Below are positions 1 through 5,414 of a stretch of 8,117 nucleotides of DNA, in pieces. The position numbers and the translations under genes were made by a program. How positions within the stretch are numbered: position 1 is the stretch's first letter; each line of letters opens with the position of its first letter. Source of the stretch: CAZUCD01 sp964618855. Its GTDB lineage: Bacteria > Sumerlaeota > Sumerlaeia > SLMS01 > JANRJK01. A model generated the notes under the pieces. The model was not told the origin of the DNA. It saw only the letters and a program-made list of their open reading frames with translations, and did not search any database. Location of the stretch: NCBI GenBank assembly GCA_964618855.1, contig CAZUCD010000161.1:1-8117 (forward strand), given 5' to 3'.

Positions 1-250
1 TGCCGGCGAGACTGAACCCCAGCAGCGCCCGACGGGAGAATCGGGAAGCCTCCCTTCCCAGCTCCAGCCCGACCCAGTAGTCCAGCAGGGCCGAGGCATA
101 CATCAGCACCATGAACCGAACGTCCCACCATCCGTAAAACACGGCGCTGGCGAGCACGATGAGGATGTTCTGCCGGCCGCGGTCGAGCCTCCAGTACAGG
201 AAGAAGATGCAGGCGACCAGGACGAGGAACGGCAGTGAGCAGAAGTTCAT
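1..250 (-). CDS. MBOAT family O-acyltransferase (AlgI/DltB-like), N-terminal fragment
   Basis: Partial gene: only the first 83 codons are present and the rest lies beyond the left edge. The reverse strand reads from an ATG at 250. The N-terminus begins MNFCSLPFLVLVACIFFLYW, followed by RQNILIVLASAVFYGWWDVR and then LMYASALLDYWVGLELG. This order (hydrophobic first helix ending in LYW, Q-N, then S-x-x-FYGWWD-x-RF, then DYxxG) is the characteristic start of the membrane-bound O-acyltransferase proteins related to alginate acetylase AlgI. Known family members sit in the inner membrane and pass acyl groups to extracytoplasmic polysaccharide, teichoic acid or peptidoglycan. The catalytic histidine region is not in the window, so activity and substrate cannot be judged. 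No strong Shine-Dalgarno sequence precedes the ATG, but the start fits the family N-terminus well. The gene is divergent from the peptidase gene at 448. Family assignment is firm; substrate is unknown. Confidence 0.88.
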   Translation of the reverse strand, partial: MNFCSLPFLVLVACIFFLYWRLDRGRQNILIVLASAVFYGWWDVRFMVLMYASALLDYWVGLELGREASRFSRRALLGFSLAG

Positions 251-447
251 CGGCGATTCGGCTGCGGGGACCCTGCGGCGGATTCGGGGATGAGTCCACG
301 GTGCCTGCCGGGGCGAAAGACCATTCGCGGTGAAGTTCCCGGCGGAGATGCGCGTTGTGGATGGTGGCGGCCGCCCCGTTCCCGCTTGTCCCAGCGGACC
401 GGGGGGGCAACCGTTCGGACATCCAGCACAGGGGACCCTCCTGCACC
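251..447. other. Divergent intergenic region between MBOAT gene and pepQ-like gene
   Basis: These 197 bases separate two genes that point away from each other, so promoters for both are expected here. I see no convincing -10/-35 pair, operator or hairpin. The sequence is GC-rich and contains a short imperfect direct repeat (gattcggctgcgggga near 255 and gattcgggga near 281). An in-frame extension of the downstream gene back to 355 is possible on paper, but the extra 31 residues do not resemble the peptidase family. I therefore treat this stretch as non-coding. Confidence 0.5.
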
Positions 448-1539
448 ATGGCAAGCATCTCCCACTCGGACAGGCTCAAGCGGCTGCGCGCCTCCATGAA
501 GTCGCGCGGGCTCGACGCGTTCCTGATCCTCGACCGCACCAACACGCGTTACATCTCGGGGTTCGGGGGGTCGCACTCCGTCATCATCGTGGACGCCAAG
601 TCGGCGAGGTTCGTGACCGACTCGCGCTACGCGGAGATCGCGGCCGGCATGATCGACAAGTCGTTCAAGGTGATTTGCCAACCGCCAAAAGGTACCAGCG
701 ACTTCTTCCGCGGCCTCTTCAAGGGGAGCGGCTACAAGTCGATCGGCTTCGAGCAGTCGATCACGGTGCAGCAGTACGAGTCCTACAAGGGGCTGGCCCG
801 CGGCAGCAAGCTTGTGGGGGCGCAGGACCTCCTCCTGGATCTGCGCGCCGTCAAGGACGAGGCCGAGCTCGCGATCATACGCAAGGCGACGAAGCTCGCC
901 GACGACATGATGGCCCTCGCGCTGAAGTCGTTGCGCATCGGCATGACCGAGTGGGAACTCGGCAAGATCATCCGGCGGGCGGCCGAGGACCTCGGCGGCG
1001 AGGGGGAGTCGTTCGAGAACATCGTGGCCTCGGGCCCGAACGCCTCGAAGCCGCACCACCGGGGGAGCGCCCGCCGCATCCGCCGGGGCGACATGGTCAC
1101 AATCGACCTGGGTGGAGTGTACAAGGGGTACTGCTCCGACCTGACGCGCACGGTCGCCGTGGGGTCGCTCAACAAGAGGTTCGAGCACATTTACAACGTC
1201 TGCCTAGCCGCGAACGAAGCCGCGATCGCCGGCATTCGCCCGGGAATGCGCGGCGAGGAGGCAGATGCCCTTGCACGCGAGGTCATCGTCAAGGCTGGGC
1301 TGGGCCAGTACTTCGGCCACGGGCTGGGCCACGGCGTCGGCCTCGAGATCCATGAGGCACCGCGGCTCTCCCTCGAGGCCAAGAATGTGCTCAAGCCCGG
1401 CCACATCGTCACCATCGAGCCCGGCATCTACATCCCGGGCTTCGGCGGTGTCCGCATCGAGGACTACGCCCTCATCACGGAGAAGGGCGCCAAGGTGCTG
1501 TCCAAGAGCCCCAAGAACCTCATGGTGCTGAAAGGCTGA
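448..1539 (+). CDS. Xaa-Pro aminopeptidase/dipeptidase, peptidase family M24B
   Basis: Cytoplasmic dinuclear-metal peptidase that should cleave peptides or dipeptides with proline in the second position. The 363-aa length is typical of the short PepQ/YpdF-like members. Residues 1-130 form the creatinase N-terminal-like domain (LKRLRASMKSRGLDAFLI, then the NTRYISGF motif). Residues from about 135 form the pita-bread catalytic domain. All five expected metal ligands are visible: D220 (TIDLGG), D231 (CSDLTRT), H295 (GHGLGHGVGLEIHE), E324 (TIEPGIYIPG) and E338 (VRIEDYAL). The supporting histidines H204, H291 and H302 also match the PepP/prolidase pattern. The ATG at 448 is chosen because the family N-terminus begins here; an upstream in-frame ATG at 355 adds 31 unrelated residues. 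A weak purine stretch (agggga, 430-435) precedes it. The gene heads the run and the next start lies 4 bases after its stop. Family is certain; PepQ-like versus PepP-like specificity is not resolved. Confidence 0.93.
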   Translation: MASISHSDRLKRLRASMKSRGLDAFLILDRTNTRYISGFGGSHSVIIVDAKSARFVTDSRYAEIAAGMIDKSFKVICQPPKGTSDFFRGLFKGSGYKSIGFEQSITVQQYESYKGLARGSKLVGAQDLLLDLRAVKDEAELAIIRKATKLADDMMALALKSLRIGMTEWELGKIIRRAAEDLGGEGESFENIVASGPNASKPHHRGSARRIRRGDMVTIDLGGVYKGYCSDLTRTVAVGSLNKRFEHIYNVCLAANEAAIAGIRPGMRGEEADALAREVIVKAGLGQYFGHGLGHGVGLEIHEAPRLSLEAKNVLKPGHIVTIEPGIYIPGFGGVRIEDYALITEKGAKVLSKSPKNLMVLKG

Positions 1540-1543
1540 CCCC

Positions 1544-1912
1544 ATGCCGCACGTCGTCCTGGAGGGACCGCTCACCCCGGAGGAGGTGTGGCTCGGCTTC
1601 AAGCCGCTCCACTTCTCCGAGTCAGGCATGCAGTTGAAGGTCCTGGAGTGCTACCTGAGGGAGGACAAGTCGGAGGCGCTCGTGGTGGCGCTCACCGTCG
1701 AGCGTGGATTCACCAAGCGGTTCTTCCTGCGGATCACGGGCAAGGACGGCCGCCTGACCGTCTCCCTCGAGAACTTCGGCAGCCCGGAGAAGAGCGACGG
1801 CGTGAAGCGCATCATCGGGCTTTGCGGGTGGTACCTCATGGAGGCGGACACGCGCATGACGCTAGCCTCGACGGACATCGCACCCTTCGTCGGGGGCCCC
1901 CGGTCGGAATGA
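1544..1912 (+). CDS. Conserved-looking hypothetical protein, 122 aa, between pepQ-like gene and trmB
   Basis: I do not recognise this protein. It is 122 aa, soluble in appearance, with no signal peptide, membrane segment, cysteine cluster or known catalytic motif. It alternates hydrophobic strands (LKVLECYL 31-38, ALVVALTVE 45-53, KRFFLRITG 58-66, LTVSLENF 71-78) with a probable helix (VKRIIGLCGWYLMEA 87-101), suggesting a small alpha/beta fold. The start is supported by AAAGG at 1531-1535, inside the end of the upstream gene, 8 bases before the ATG. The gene begins 4 bases after the peptidase stop, and its TGA overlaps the ATG of trmB (ATGA, 1909-1912). It is therefore almost certainly co-translated with both neighbours. 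The tight placement and GC-rich third positions support a real gene. Function unknown; a role linked to translation or peptide turnover would be guesswork from context. Confidence 0.8.
   Translation: MPHVVLEGPLTPEEVWLGFKPLHFSESGMQLKVLECYLREDKSEALVVALTVERGFTKRFFLRITGKDGRLTVSLENFGSPEKSDGVKRIIGLCGWYLMEADTRMTLASTDIAPFVGGPRSE
1891..1902. repeat. Perfect 12-base palindrome before trmB start
   Basis: The sequence cgggggcccccg is a perfect inverted repeat ending 6 bases before the trmB ATG at 1909. It includes the only G-rich run that could act as a ribosome binding site for trmB. It lies within the coding end of the upstream 122-aa gene, where it encodes a glycine/proline stretch, so chance in GC-rich DNA is a fair explanation. 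With no spacer between its arms it cannot form a proper hairpin loop without losing inner base pairs. Confidence 0.4.
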
Positions 1913-2544
1913 TCCCGCCCGGGCAGGAGGCCGCCGCACCCGCGATGCGCGTGGTTGTCGAGATGGGGGAACTGCCCAAGCCCCTTTCGGTGCCCGACCT
2001 CTTCGGTCGCGAGGGGAGGCTTGCGCTTGAGATCGGTTTTGGGAGCGGCATCTGGCTCGCAACGGTGGCCCCGCAACACCCGGAGACGAACTACCTGGGC
2101 CTCGAACGGGACAGGACCCAGGTCCTGCGGACGAAGGAGAAGCTGGAGAAGCGCGGCATCCAGAATGCGCGGCTCGTCTGCTGCGATGCCCCCTACTTCC
2201 TCGAGGACTACATGCCCGACCGGGCAGTCTCCGAGTGCCACATCTACTTCTCCGATCCGTGGCCGAAGAAGCGCCACCACAAGCGGCGGCTCTTCTCTCC
2301 GAGGCTGCTGCCAATCCTGGAGCGCATCCTCGCGCCAGGCGCGCCTCTCCACGTCAAGACCGACGTCACCGCCTACTACGAGGTGATGGTCGAGCTTCTC
2401 GACCCGGCGCCGTTGCTGTCCAAGGAAAGCGATCTGCGCCTCGACCTCGCCCCGGCAGACGGGGACATCATCACGAACTTCCAGCGCAAGGCCATCGCCG
2501 CCGGGCACCCGATCCACGCGATGCTGTACCGCAGGCGGGCCTGA
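1909..2544 (+). CDS. trmB: tRNA (guanine-N7)-methyltransferase TrmB
   Basis: Class I SAM-dependent enzyme that makes 7-methylguanosine, normally at position 46 of the tRNA variable loop. The protein is 211 aa, close to the short Bacillus-type TrmB. SAM-binding motif I is EIGFGSG (41-47). The acidic residue of the second strand is E66 (LGLERD) and the third-strand Asp is D93 (CCDAPYF). The diagnostic TrmB signature SDPWPKKRHHKRRL spans 115-128, with D116 the expected catalytic Asp. KTD (150-152) and the C-terminal GHPIH segment also fit. The family's C-terminal TxxE motif reads TNFQ here (189-192), so Glu is replaced by Gln. The start at 1909 overlaps the preceding stop (ATGA), pointing to translational coupling; the alternative ATG at 1945 would remove 12 residues without touching the fold. 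A 12-base perfect palindrome (1891-1902) sits just upstream of the start. Identity is firm; full activity given the Gln is untested. Confidence 0.94.
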   Translation: MIPPGQEAAAPAMRVVVEMGELPKPLSVPDLFGREGRLALEIGFGSGIWLATVAPQHPETNYLGLERDRTQVLRTKEKLEKRGIQNARLVCCDAPYFLEDYMPDRAVSECHIYFSDPWPKKRHHKRRLFSPRLLPILERILAPGAPLHVKTDVTAYYEVMVELLDPAPLLSKESDLRLDLAPADGDIITNFQRKAIAAGHPIHAMLYRRRA

Positions 2545-2557
2545 ACAACGGCAACCC

Positions 2558-2563
2558 AAGGAG
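2558..2563 (+). promoter_or_regulatory. Ribosome binding site of the RmlC-like gene
   Basis: AAGGAG, a near-consensus Shine-Dalgarno sequence, sits 6 bases before the ATG at 2570. It is the strongest such site in the window and fixes the start of the cupin gene, which begins 25 bases after the trmB stop. It suggests this gene is translated independently of trmB. Confidence 0.8.
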
Positions 2564-2569
2564 CCAACG

Positions 2570-3034
2570 ATGCCCCTGATCCACGGTGTGAAGACGAAGA
2601 AGTTGGCGGTGCACTGCGATGAACGCGGGCGCTTGATGGAGATGCTCCGAGCGGACGACGCCGAAATGGATGTCCGATTCGGGCAGGTCTACCTCACGAC
2701 GGCCTACCCGGGTGTCGTGAAGGCCTGGCACTACCACCAGAAGCAGACCGATCACTTCGTGTGCACCCGCGGCATGATGAAGGTGGTCCTCTTCGACGAC
2801 CGCGAAGGATCGCCCACCCGGGGCACGATCAACGAGTTCTTCATCGGCGAGCACAACCCGATGGTCGTCGAGATCCCGCGGCTCGTCTACCATGGCTTCA
2901 AGTGCATCAGCGACTACGAGGCGACGGTGATCAACATCACCACCGAGTGCTACAACTACAAGGAACCGGACGAGTTCAGGCTGCCCCCGCACGGTGGCCC
3001 GATCCCGTACGATTGGGCTCGCAAGGACGGCTGA
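2570..3034 (+). CDS. RmlC-like cupin, dTDP-4-dehydrorhamnose 3,5-epimerase family protein
   Basis: A 154-aa single-domain cupin that matches the short relatives of RmlC, the enzyme that epimerises dTDP-4-keto-6-deoxyglucose at C3 and C5. Family landmarks are GVVKAWHYHQ (48-57), where H54 aligns with the catalytic His of the RmlC GLHYQ motif; a TRGMMKVVLFDDR strand pair (66-78); PRLVYHGF (103-110), the usual P-x-G/V-x-HGF turn; and ECYNYKEPDEF (126-136), where Y128 fits the catalytic Tyr. The ending PIPYDW (145-150) corresponds to the WDDP-like C-terminus of RmlC. The lysine that normally opens the KLVRVVRG strand is absent; the aligned residue is D61 (DHFVCTRG). This casts doubt on ordinary 3,5-epimerase activity. 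It could be a single-site epimerase, a ketoisomerase-like cupin or a binding protein. No rmlA, rmlB or rmlD lies nearby. Fold confident, reaction uncertain. Confidence 0.82.
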   Translation: MPLIHGVKTKKLAVHCDERGRLMEMLRADDAEMDVRFGQVYLTTAYPGVVKAWHYHQKQTDHFVCTRGMMKVVLFDDREGSPTRGTINEFFIGEHNPMVVEIPRLVYHGFKCISDYEATVINITTECYNYKEPDEFRLPPHGGPIPYDWARKDG

Positions 3035-3064
3035 GGCCGTGCTTGATTGCGGAGTCTTTCCTCC

Positions 3065-3071
3065 AAGGGGG
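3065..3071 (+). promoter_or_regulatory. Ribosome binding site of the VOC gene
   Basis: AAGGGGG lies just before a pair of adjacent in-frame ATG codons at 3075 and 3078. Its spacing (3 bases to the first, 6 to the second) slightly favours the second ATG, but the proteins differ by only one methionine. It argues against a longer in-frame start at 2994, which would lie inside the cupin gene. Confidence 0.6.
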
Positions 3072-3074
3072 CCC

Positions 3075-3434
3075 ATGATGCTTTCCTTCACGCACACGAT
3101 CGTCTTCGTCTCGGACATGCAGCGTTCGGTCGCCTTCTACCGGGACACGCTCGGCCTGCCCCTGAGGTTCGACTCCGAGTGGTGGTCGGAGTTCGAGACG
3201 GGCGGGACACGACTCTGCCTGCACAAGGCAAACCCCGGTGAGCCCGGAGTGCCGACGGCGCGCGGTACGTGCCACGTCGGATTCGCAGCCCCCGACCTCG
3301 ATGCGTTCCACGCCCGAATGGTGTCCGCGGGGGCCCGAGTCGTGGAACCGCCGAAGATGCAGGAGTTCGGAGCCCGCATGGCCACCTATGCCGATCCGGA
3401 CGGACTCTGCATCAACATCGCAGAGCCGCACTAG
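3075..3434 (+). CDS. VOC superfamily (glyoxalase/bleomycin-resistance fold) protein
   Basis: A 119-aa protein with the two beta-alpha-beta-beta-beta modules of the vicinal oxygen chelate superfamily. Module 1 opens THTIVFVSDMQRSVAFYRDT, running into LGLPL (6-30). Module 2 opens CHVGFAAPDLDAFHARM (66-82) and ends YADPDGLCINI (105-115), the classic DPDG-x-x-x-E/N-x close. H7 and H67 occupy the positions of the two metal-binding histidines of glyoxalase I. The position of its last glutamate ligand carries N114, and no clear glutamate aligns with the other ligand, so this is not a canonical glyoxalase I. Members of this superfamily include dioxygenases, epimerases, thiol transferases and drug-binding proteins, and the substrate cannot be read from sequence. 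The gene follows the cupin by 40 bases. Two adjacent ATGs (3075, 3078) are possible starts. Confidence 0.82.
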   Translation: MMLSFTHTIVFVSDMQRSVAFYRDTLGLPLRFDSEWWSEFETGGTRLCLHKANPGEPGVPTARGTCHVGFAAPDLDAFHARMVSAGARVVEPPKMQEFGARMATYADPDGLCINIAEPH

Positions 3435-3438
3435 GGAG
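3433..3438 (+). promoter_or_regulatory. Ribosome binding site deciding a GTG start
   Basis: AGGGAG overlaps the stop codon of the VOC gene and lies 10 bases before GTG at 3449. It supports that GTG as the start of the secreted protein, because the residues that follow form a clean signal peptide and no in-frame ATG is close by. Confidence 0.6.
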
Positions 3439-3448
3439 CCGCCCGTCC

Positions 3449-4351
3449 GTGAAGCCCTTCCTCTACTCGACGCTGCCCCTGCTTCTGTTCGTCCAAGCTC
3501 AAGCGGCACCCCCACTACTTCTCGTTTCCTTCGAGGACATCGAACGCGACGGTCGCTACGTCGAGGGTTCTGTCGCACAGCAACCCGCGACGGAACGAAG
3601 CGGGGAACCGACGCCTGCGGGCAGGCGTTGGCTGCCGTTTGGCATCGGTGGGGGGGCAGTCGTCGCCGCCGAGTCGGGGGCCCCATCGGGAGGCCGGGTG
3701 CTCGCATTCTCGGGGGCCGCCGCCCTTGAACGCGACTTTCCCGGGCACGAGTCCGGCATCCGCTGGGTGGAAGGGTGGCACCGTGGCAGCGGCGGCGAAC
3801 TCGCGCTCGCGGAGGCAGACTACCCGACGGCGGCGGACGGATTCCCCGCGGCCGCGCTTGTCCACTTCAGCGCACCAAACGGAATCGAGCTTTTGGACGG
3901 CGACGGCAGCGGCGGCGGGACGCCCGTCGTGGCCCAGCGTCCAGCATGGCGGGGAGCCGGTGGCACCTGGACGCGCGTGACCATGCGCATCGACTATGGC
4001 GCGCGCGAGTGGGTGTGTTACCTCGACGGAGAAAGAGCCCACCAGGGCAGCCTTGGATTTCGGGACAACTCGGCGACGCCGACCGGGCTGCACCTGCGGG
4101 CCGGAACGGGAGAGGCGGCGGACGCACTTCGCGTGCTCGTCCCAGTTCCCGGCGATGCCAACACCGATGGAGTTGTCGACGCCGCGGACGTTGTTGCCGC
4201 CCGCCACTACCTTTCATACGATCCCGCGACCTACGACATCATCGGCGTCGGAAATGTCTCAGTGCAGGGCGCGGTCGATGGCGAGGGCCGGCCCATCGTC
4301 ACGGAGCAAGACATCGAGCACCTGCGGGGGATGATTCTCGGCACGCACTGA
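3449..4351 (+). CDS. Secreted protein with LamG-like region and C-terminal dockerin-type repeat
   Basis: A 300-aa exported protein read from a GTG start. Residues 1-19 are a signal peptide (KPFLYSTLPLLLFVQAQA, AQA cleavage motif before A20). The middle (about 25-230) is rich in Gly, Ala and predicted beta strands. The segment GTWTRVTMRIDYGAREWVCY (172-191) with YLDGE (191-195) resembles concanavalin A-like/LamG sandwich proteins. The C-terminus is dockerin type I-like. The first calcium loop, DANTDGVVDAAD (236-247), matches DxNxDGxxxxxD perfectly and is followed by a helix VVAARHYL. The second loop, DGEGRPIVTEQD (277-288), is degenerate: the fifth position is Arg and the sixth Pro, followed by the helix IEHLRGMIL. 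Dockerin repeats bind cohesins in cellulosomes but are widespread in other bacteria with unknown partners. No cohesin gene is visible here. A longer in-frame start at 3269 is rejected because it would sit inside the VOC gene. Export and dockerin calls are good; function unknown. Confidence 0.8.
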   Translation: MKPFLYSTLPLLLFVQAQAAPPLLLVSFEDIERDGRYVEGSVAQQPATERSGEPTPAGRRWLPFGIGGGAVVAAESGAPSGGRVLAFSGAAALERDFPGHESGIRWVEGWHRGSGGELALAEADYPTAADGFPAAALVHFSAPNGIELLDGDGSGGGTPVVAQRPAWRGAGGTWTRVTMRIDYGAREWVCYLDGERAHQGSLGFRDNSATPTGLHLRAGTGEAADALRVLVPVPGDANTDGVVDAADVVAARHYLSYDPATYDIIGVGNVSVQGAVDGEGRPIVTEQDIEHLRGMILGTH

Positions 4352-4427
4352 GGCGCTTTCCGCGCTTGTCACCCCGGCGGGCCATTGGGAGCATCCCGCG
4401 ACTCGACAGCACACCCGGGGGACCGCC
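4352..4427. other. Largest gap within the plus-strand gene run
   Basis: These 76 bases separate the secreted protein from the kinase and form the widest gap in the run. A promoter or weak terminator could lie here, but I see only a 4-bp stem (gcgc-tttcc-gcgc, 4354-4366) without a T-tract, which is too weak to call. The gap leaves open that the kinase and glycosyltransferase form a separate transcript. Confidence 0.35.
4417..4422 (+). promoter_or_regulatory. Ribosome binding site deciding a TTG start
   Basis: GGGGGA lies 5 bases before the TTG at 4428. It supports this rare start for the PfkB-family kinase. The first in-frame ATG, at 4455, would delete the first beta strand (DISVVGAV) of the kinase fold. 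Confidence 0.55.
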
Positions 4428-5414
4428 TTGGACATCAGCGTCGTCGGTGCCGTCATGCACGACGAGATCGTCACGCTCGACGGGCGGACACGCAGCTCGT
4501 TCGGCGGGATCCTCTACAACGTGCTCGCCCTGTGCATGATCACGCGGCCGACGGACTACATTCGGCCGTTCTGCCAGGTGGGCGCCGAACACCTCGACAT
4601 CCTCTCGCGTCAGTGCTTCTCGCGCCACAGCCAGATCGACCAGTCCCACGTGCGCATCAACCCGAAGGGCACGGACACCAACCGACTCACCTACCGGACC
4701 GCCAGCGCGCGCGACGAGGAAATGACGATCCACTCGGATCCGTTCGACCCGGAACGCCTGCTGGCGGCCGCAGGCTCGGACGCAATCCTCGTGAACTACA
4801 TCAACGGCAGGGAAGTGCCACTCGAGACGCTCCGGTGGCTCAGGAGGAACATCCGCGGCATCATCCACCTGGACATCCACAACCTCGGCAAGGGGGAGGG
4901 CACGGGACGATTCGACGGCTGGCCGGAGTGGGTCGAGAATGTCGACGTGGTCCAGTTCAATGAGTGGGAAGCCGAGCGCTTCTTTGGCGAGGCGCCAACC
5001 AGTCCGGCGCGACAGGAGCAGGCCATCCTCAGGTTCCTTTCGGTGCGCGGGCCCAAGGCCGCGGTGCTGACATTGGGCGAGGGCGGGTGCCTCCTCGGGC
5101 ACGTCCGCGCCGATGGAACCGTGCGCATCATGCGCGTTCCCGCGATCAAGCCGGAGAGCGTCGTGGACACCACCGGCTGCGGGGACTGCTTCTCCGCGGG
5201 CTTCGTGGTGGGGTGGCTTCGCTGGCGCAGCTTTCCCAAGGCGGCACTTTTGGCCGTGACACTGTCCAGCCTCAAGACTCGGCTCTTCGGCCTGCAGGAA
5301 CTCGCCTCGCTCAGGGACGTCGTGGGGGCGATGCAGAGGCAGTTTGGCGACACCATCGCCAAGATCGACGCCGGATGGGACGGCGAACCAGAGGTCCACA
5401 ACCAGGCCACATGA
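4428..5414 (+). CDS. PfkB (ribokinase) family carbohydrate kinase
   Basis: A 328-aa cytoplasmic kinase expected to phosphorylate a sugar or sugar derivative with ATP. The N-terminal strand DISVVGAV (2-9) is followed by GGILYN (26-31), the substrate-side glycine motif of PfkB proteins. QFNEWEAERFFG (176-187) matches the conserved N-x-x-E element that helps position Mg-ATP. The second PfkB signature is VVDTTGCGDCFSAGFVVG (245-262), with D253 the catalytic base of the GxGD anion hole; a Cys replaces the usual Ala on both sides of the GD pair. The substrate cannot be read from sequence. The TTG start at 4428 is needed to include strand 1 and has a GGGGGA ribosome binding site. The last codons overlap the next gene (ATGA, 5411-5414), so kinase and glycosyltransferase are probably made together. 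That pairing suggests the phosphorylated product may feed a sugar-nucleotide or glycan pathway, which is inference. Confidence 0.88.
   Translation: MDISVVGAVMHDEIVTLDGRTRSSFGGILYNVLALCMITRPTDYIRPFCQVGAEHLDILSRQCFSRHSQIDQSHVRINPKGTDTNRLTYRTASARDEEMTIHSDPFDPERLLAAAGSDAILVNYINGREVPLETLRWLRRNIRGIIHLDIHNLGKGEGTGRFDGWPEWVENVDVVQFNEWEAERFFGEAPTSPARQEQAILRFLSVRGPKAAVLTLGEGGCLLGHVRADGTVRIMRVPAIKPESVVDTTGCGDCFSAGFVVGWLRWRSFPKAALLAVTLSSLKTRLFGLQELASLRDVVGAMQRQFGDTIAKIDAGWDGEPEVHNQAT

Noticed and set aside
247..1188. A 313-codon minus-strand open frame across the peptidase gene
   Set aside because: It is antisense to the M24B peptidase, whose metal ligands are all intact. The composition is typical of a GC-rich shadow frame and no motif is seen.
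330..1355. A 341-codon plus-strand open frame overlapping the peptidase in another frame
   Set aside because: The translation is an Arg/Pro/His-rich string with no family resemblance; the overlapping frame encodes a complete peptidase.
1588..1908. In-frame upstream extension of trmB by 107 codons
   Set aside because: It overlaps the 122-aa gene completely and gives an Arg/Pro/Gly-rich stretch unlike any TrmB. The ATGA overlap start at 1909 gives a normal length.
1651..2559. A 302-codon minus-strand open frame opposite the 122-aa gene and trmB
   Set aside because: It is antisense to trmB, which has clear signature motifs, and shows no motif of its own.
2976..3707. A 243-codon minus-strand open frame opposite the VOC and secreted-protein genes
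   Set aside because: The sense strand carries a recognisable VOC protein and a signal peptide with dockerin loops. The antisense product is Arg/Gly/Pro-rich without motifs.
4354..4366. Small hairpin after the dockerin gene as a terminator
   Set aside because: The stem is 4 bp with no following T-run, so it is not distinguishable from chance.
3775..4539. A 254-codon plus-strand open frame overlapping the dockerin protein and kinase start
   Set aside because: The product is dominated by Arg and Pro and crosses the intergenic gap; it is a frame-shifted shadow of two supported genes.
4964..5410. In-frame upstream extension of the glycosyltransferase by 149 codons
   Set aside because: It runs inside the kinase gene, and the family N-terminus (LSIIIPVFNE) begins right after the ATG at 5411.
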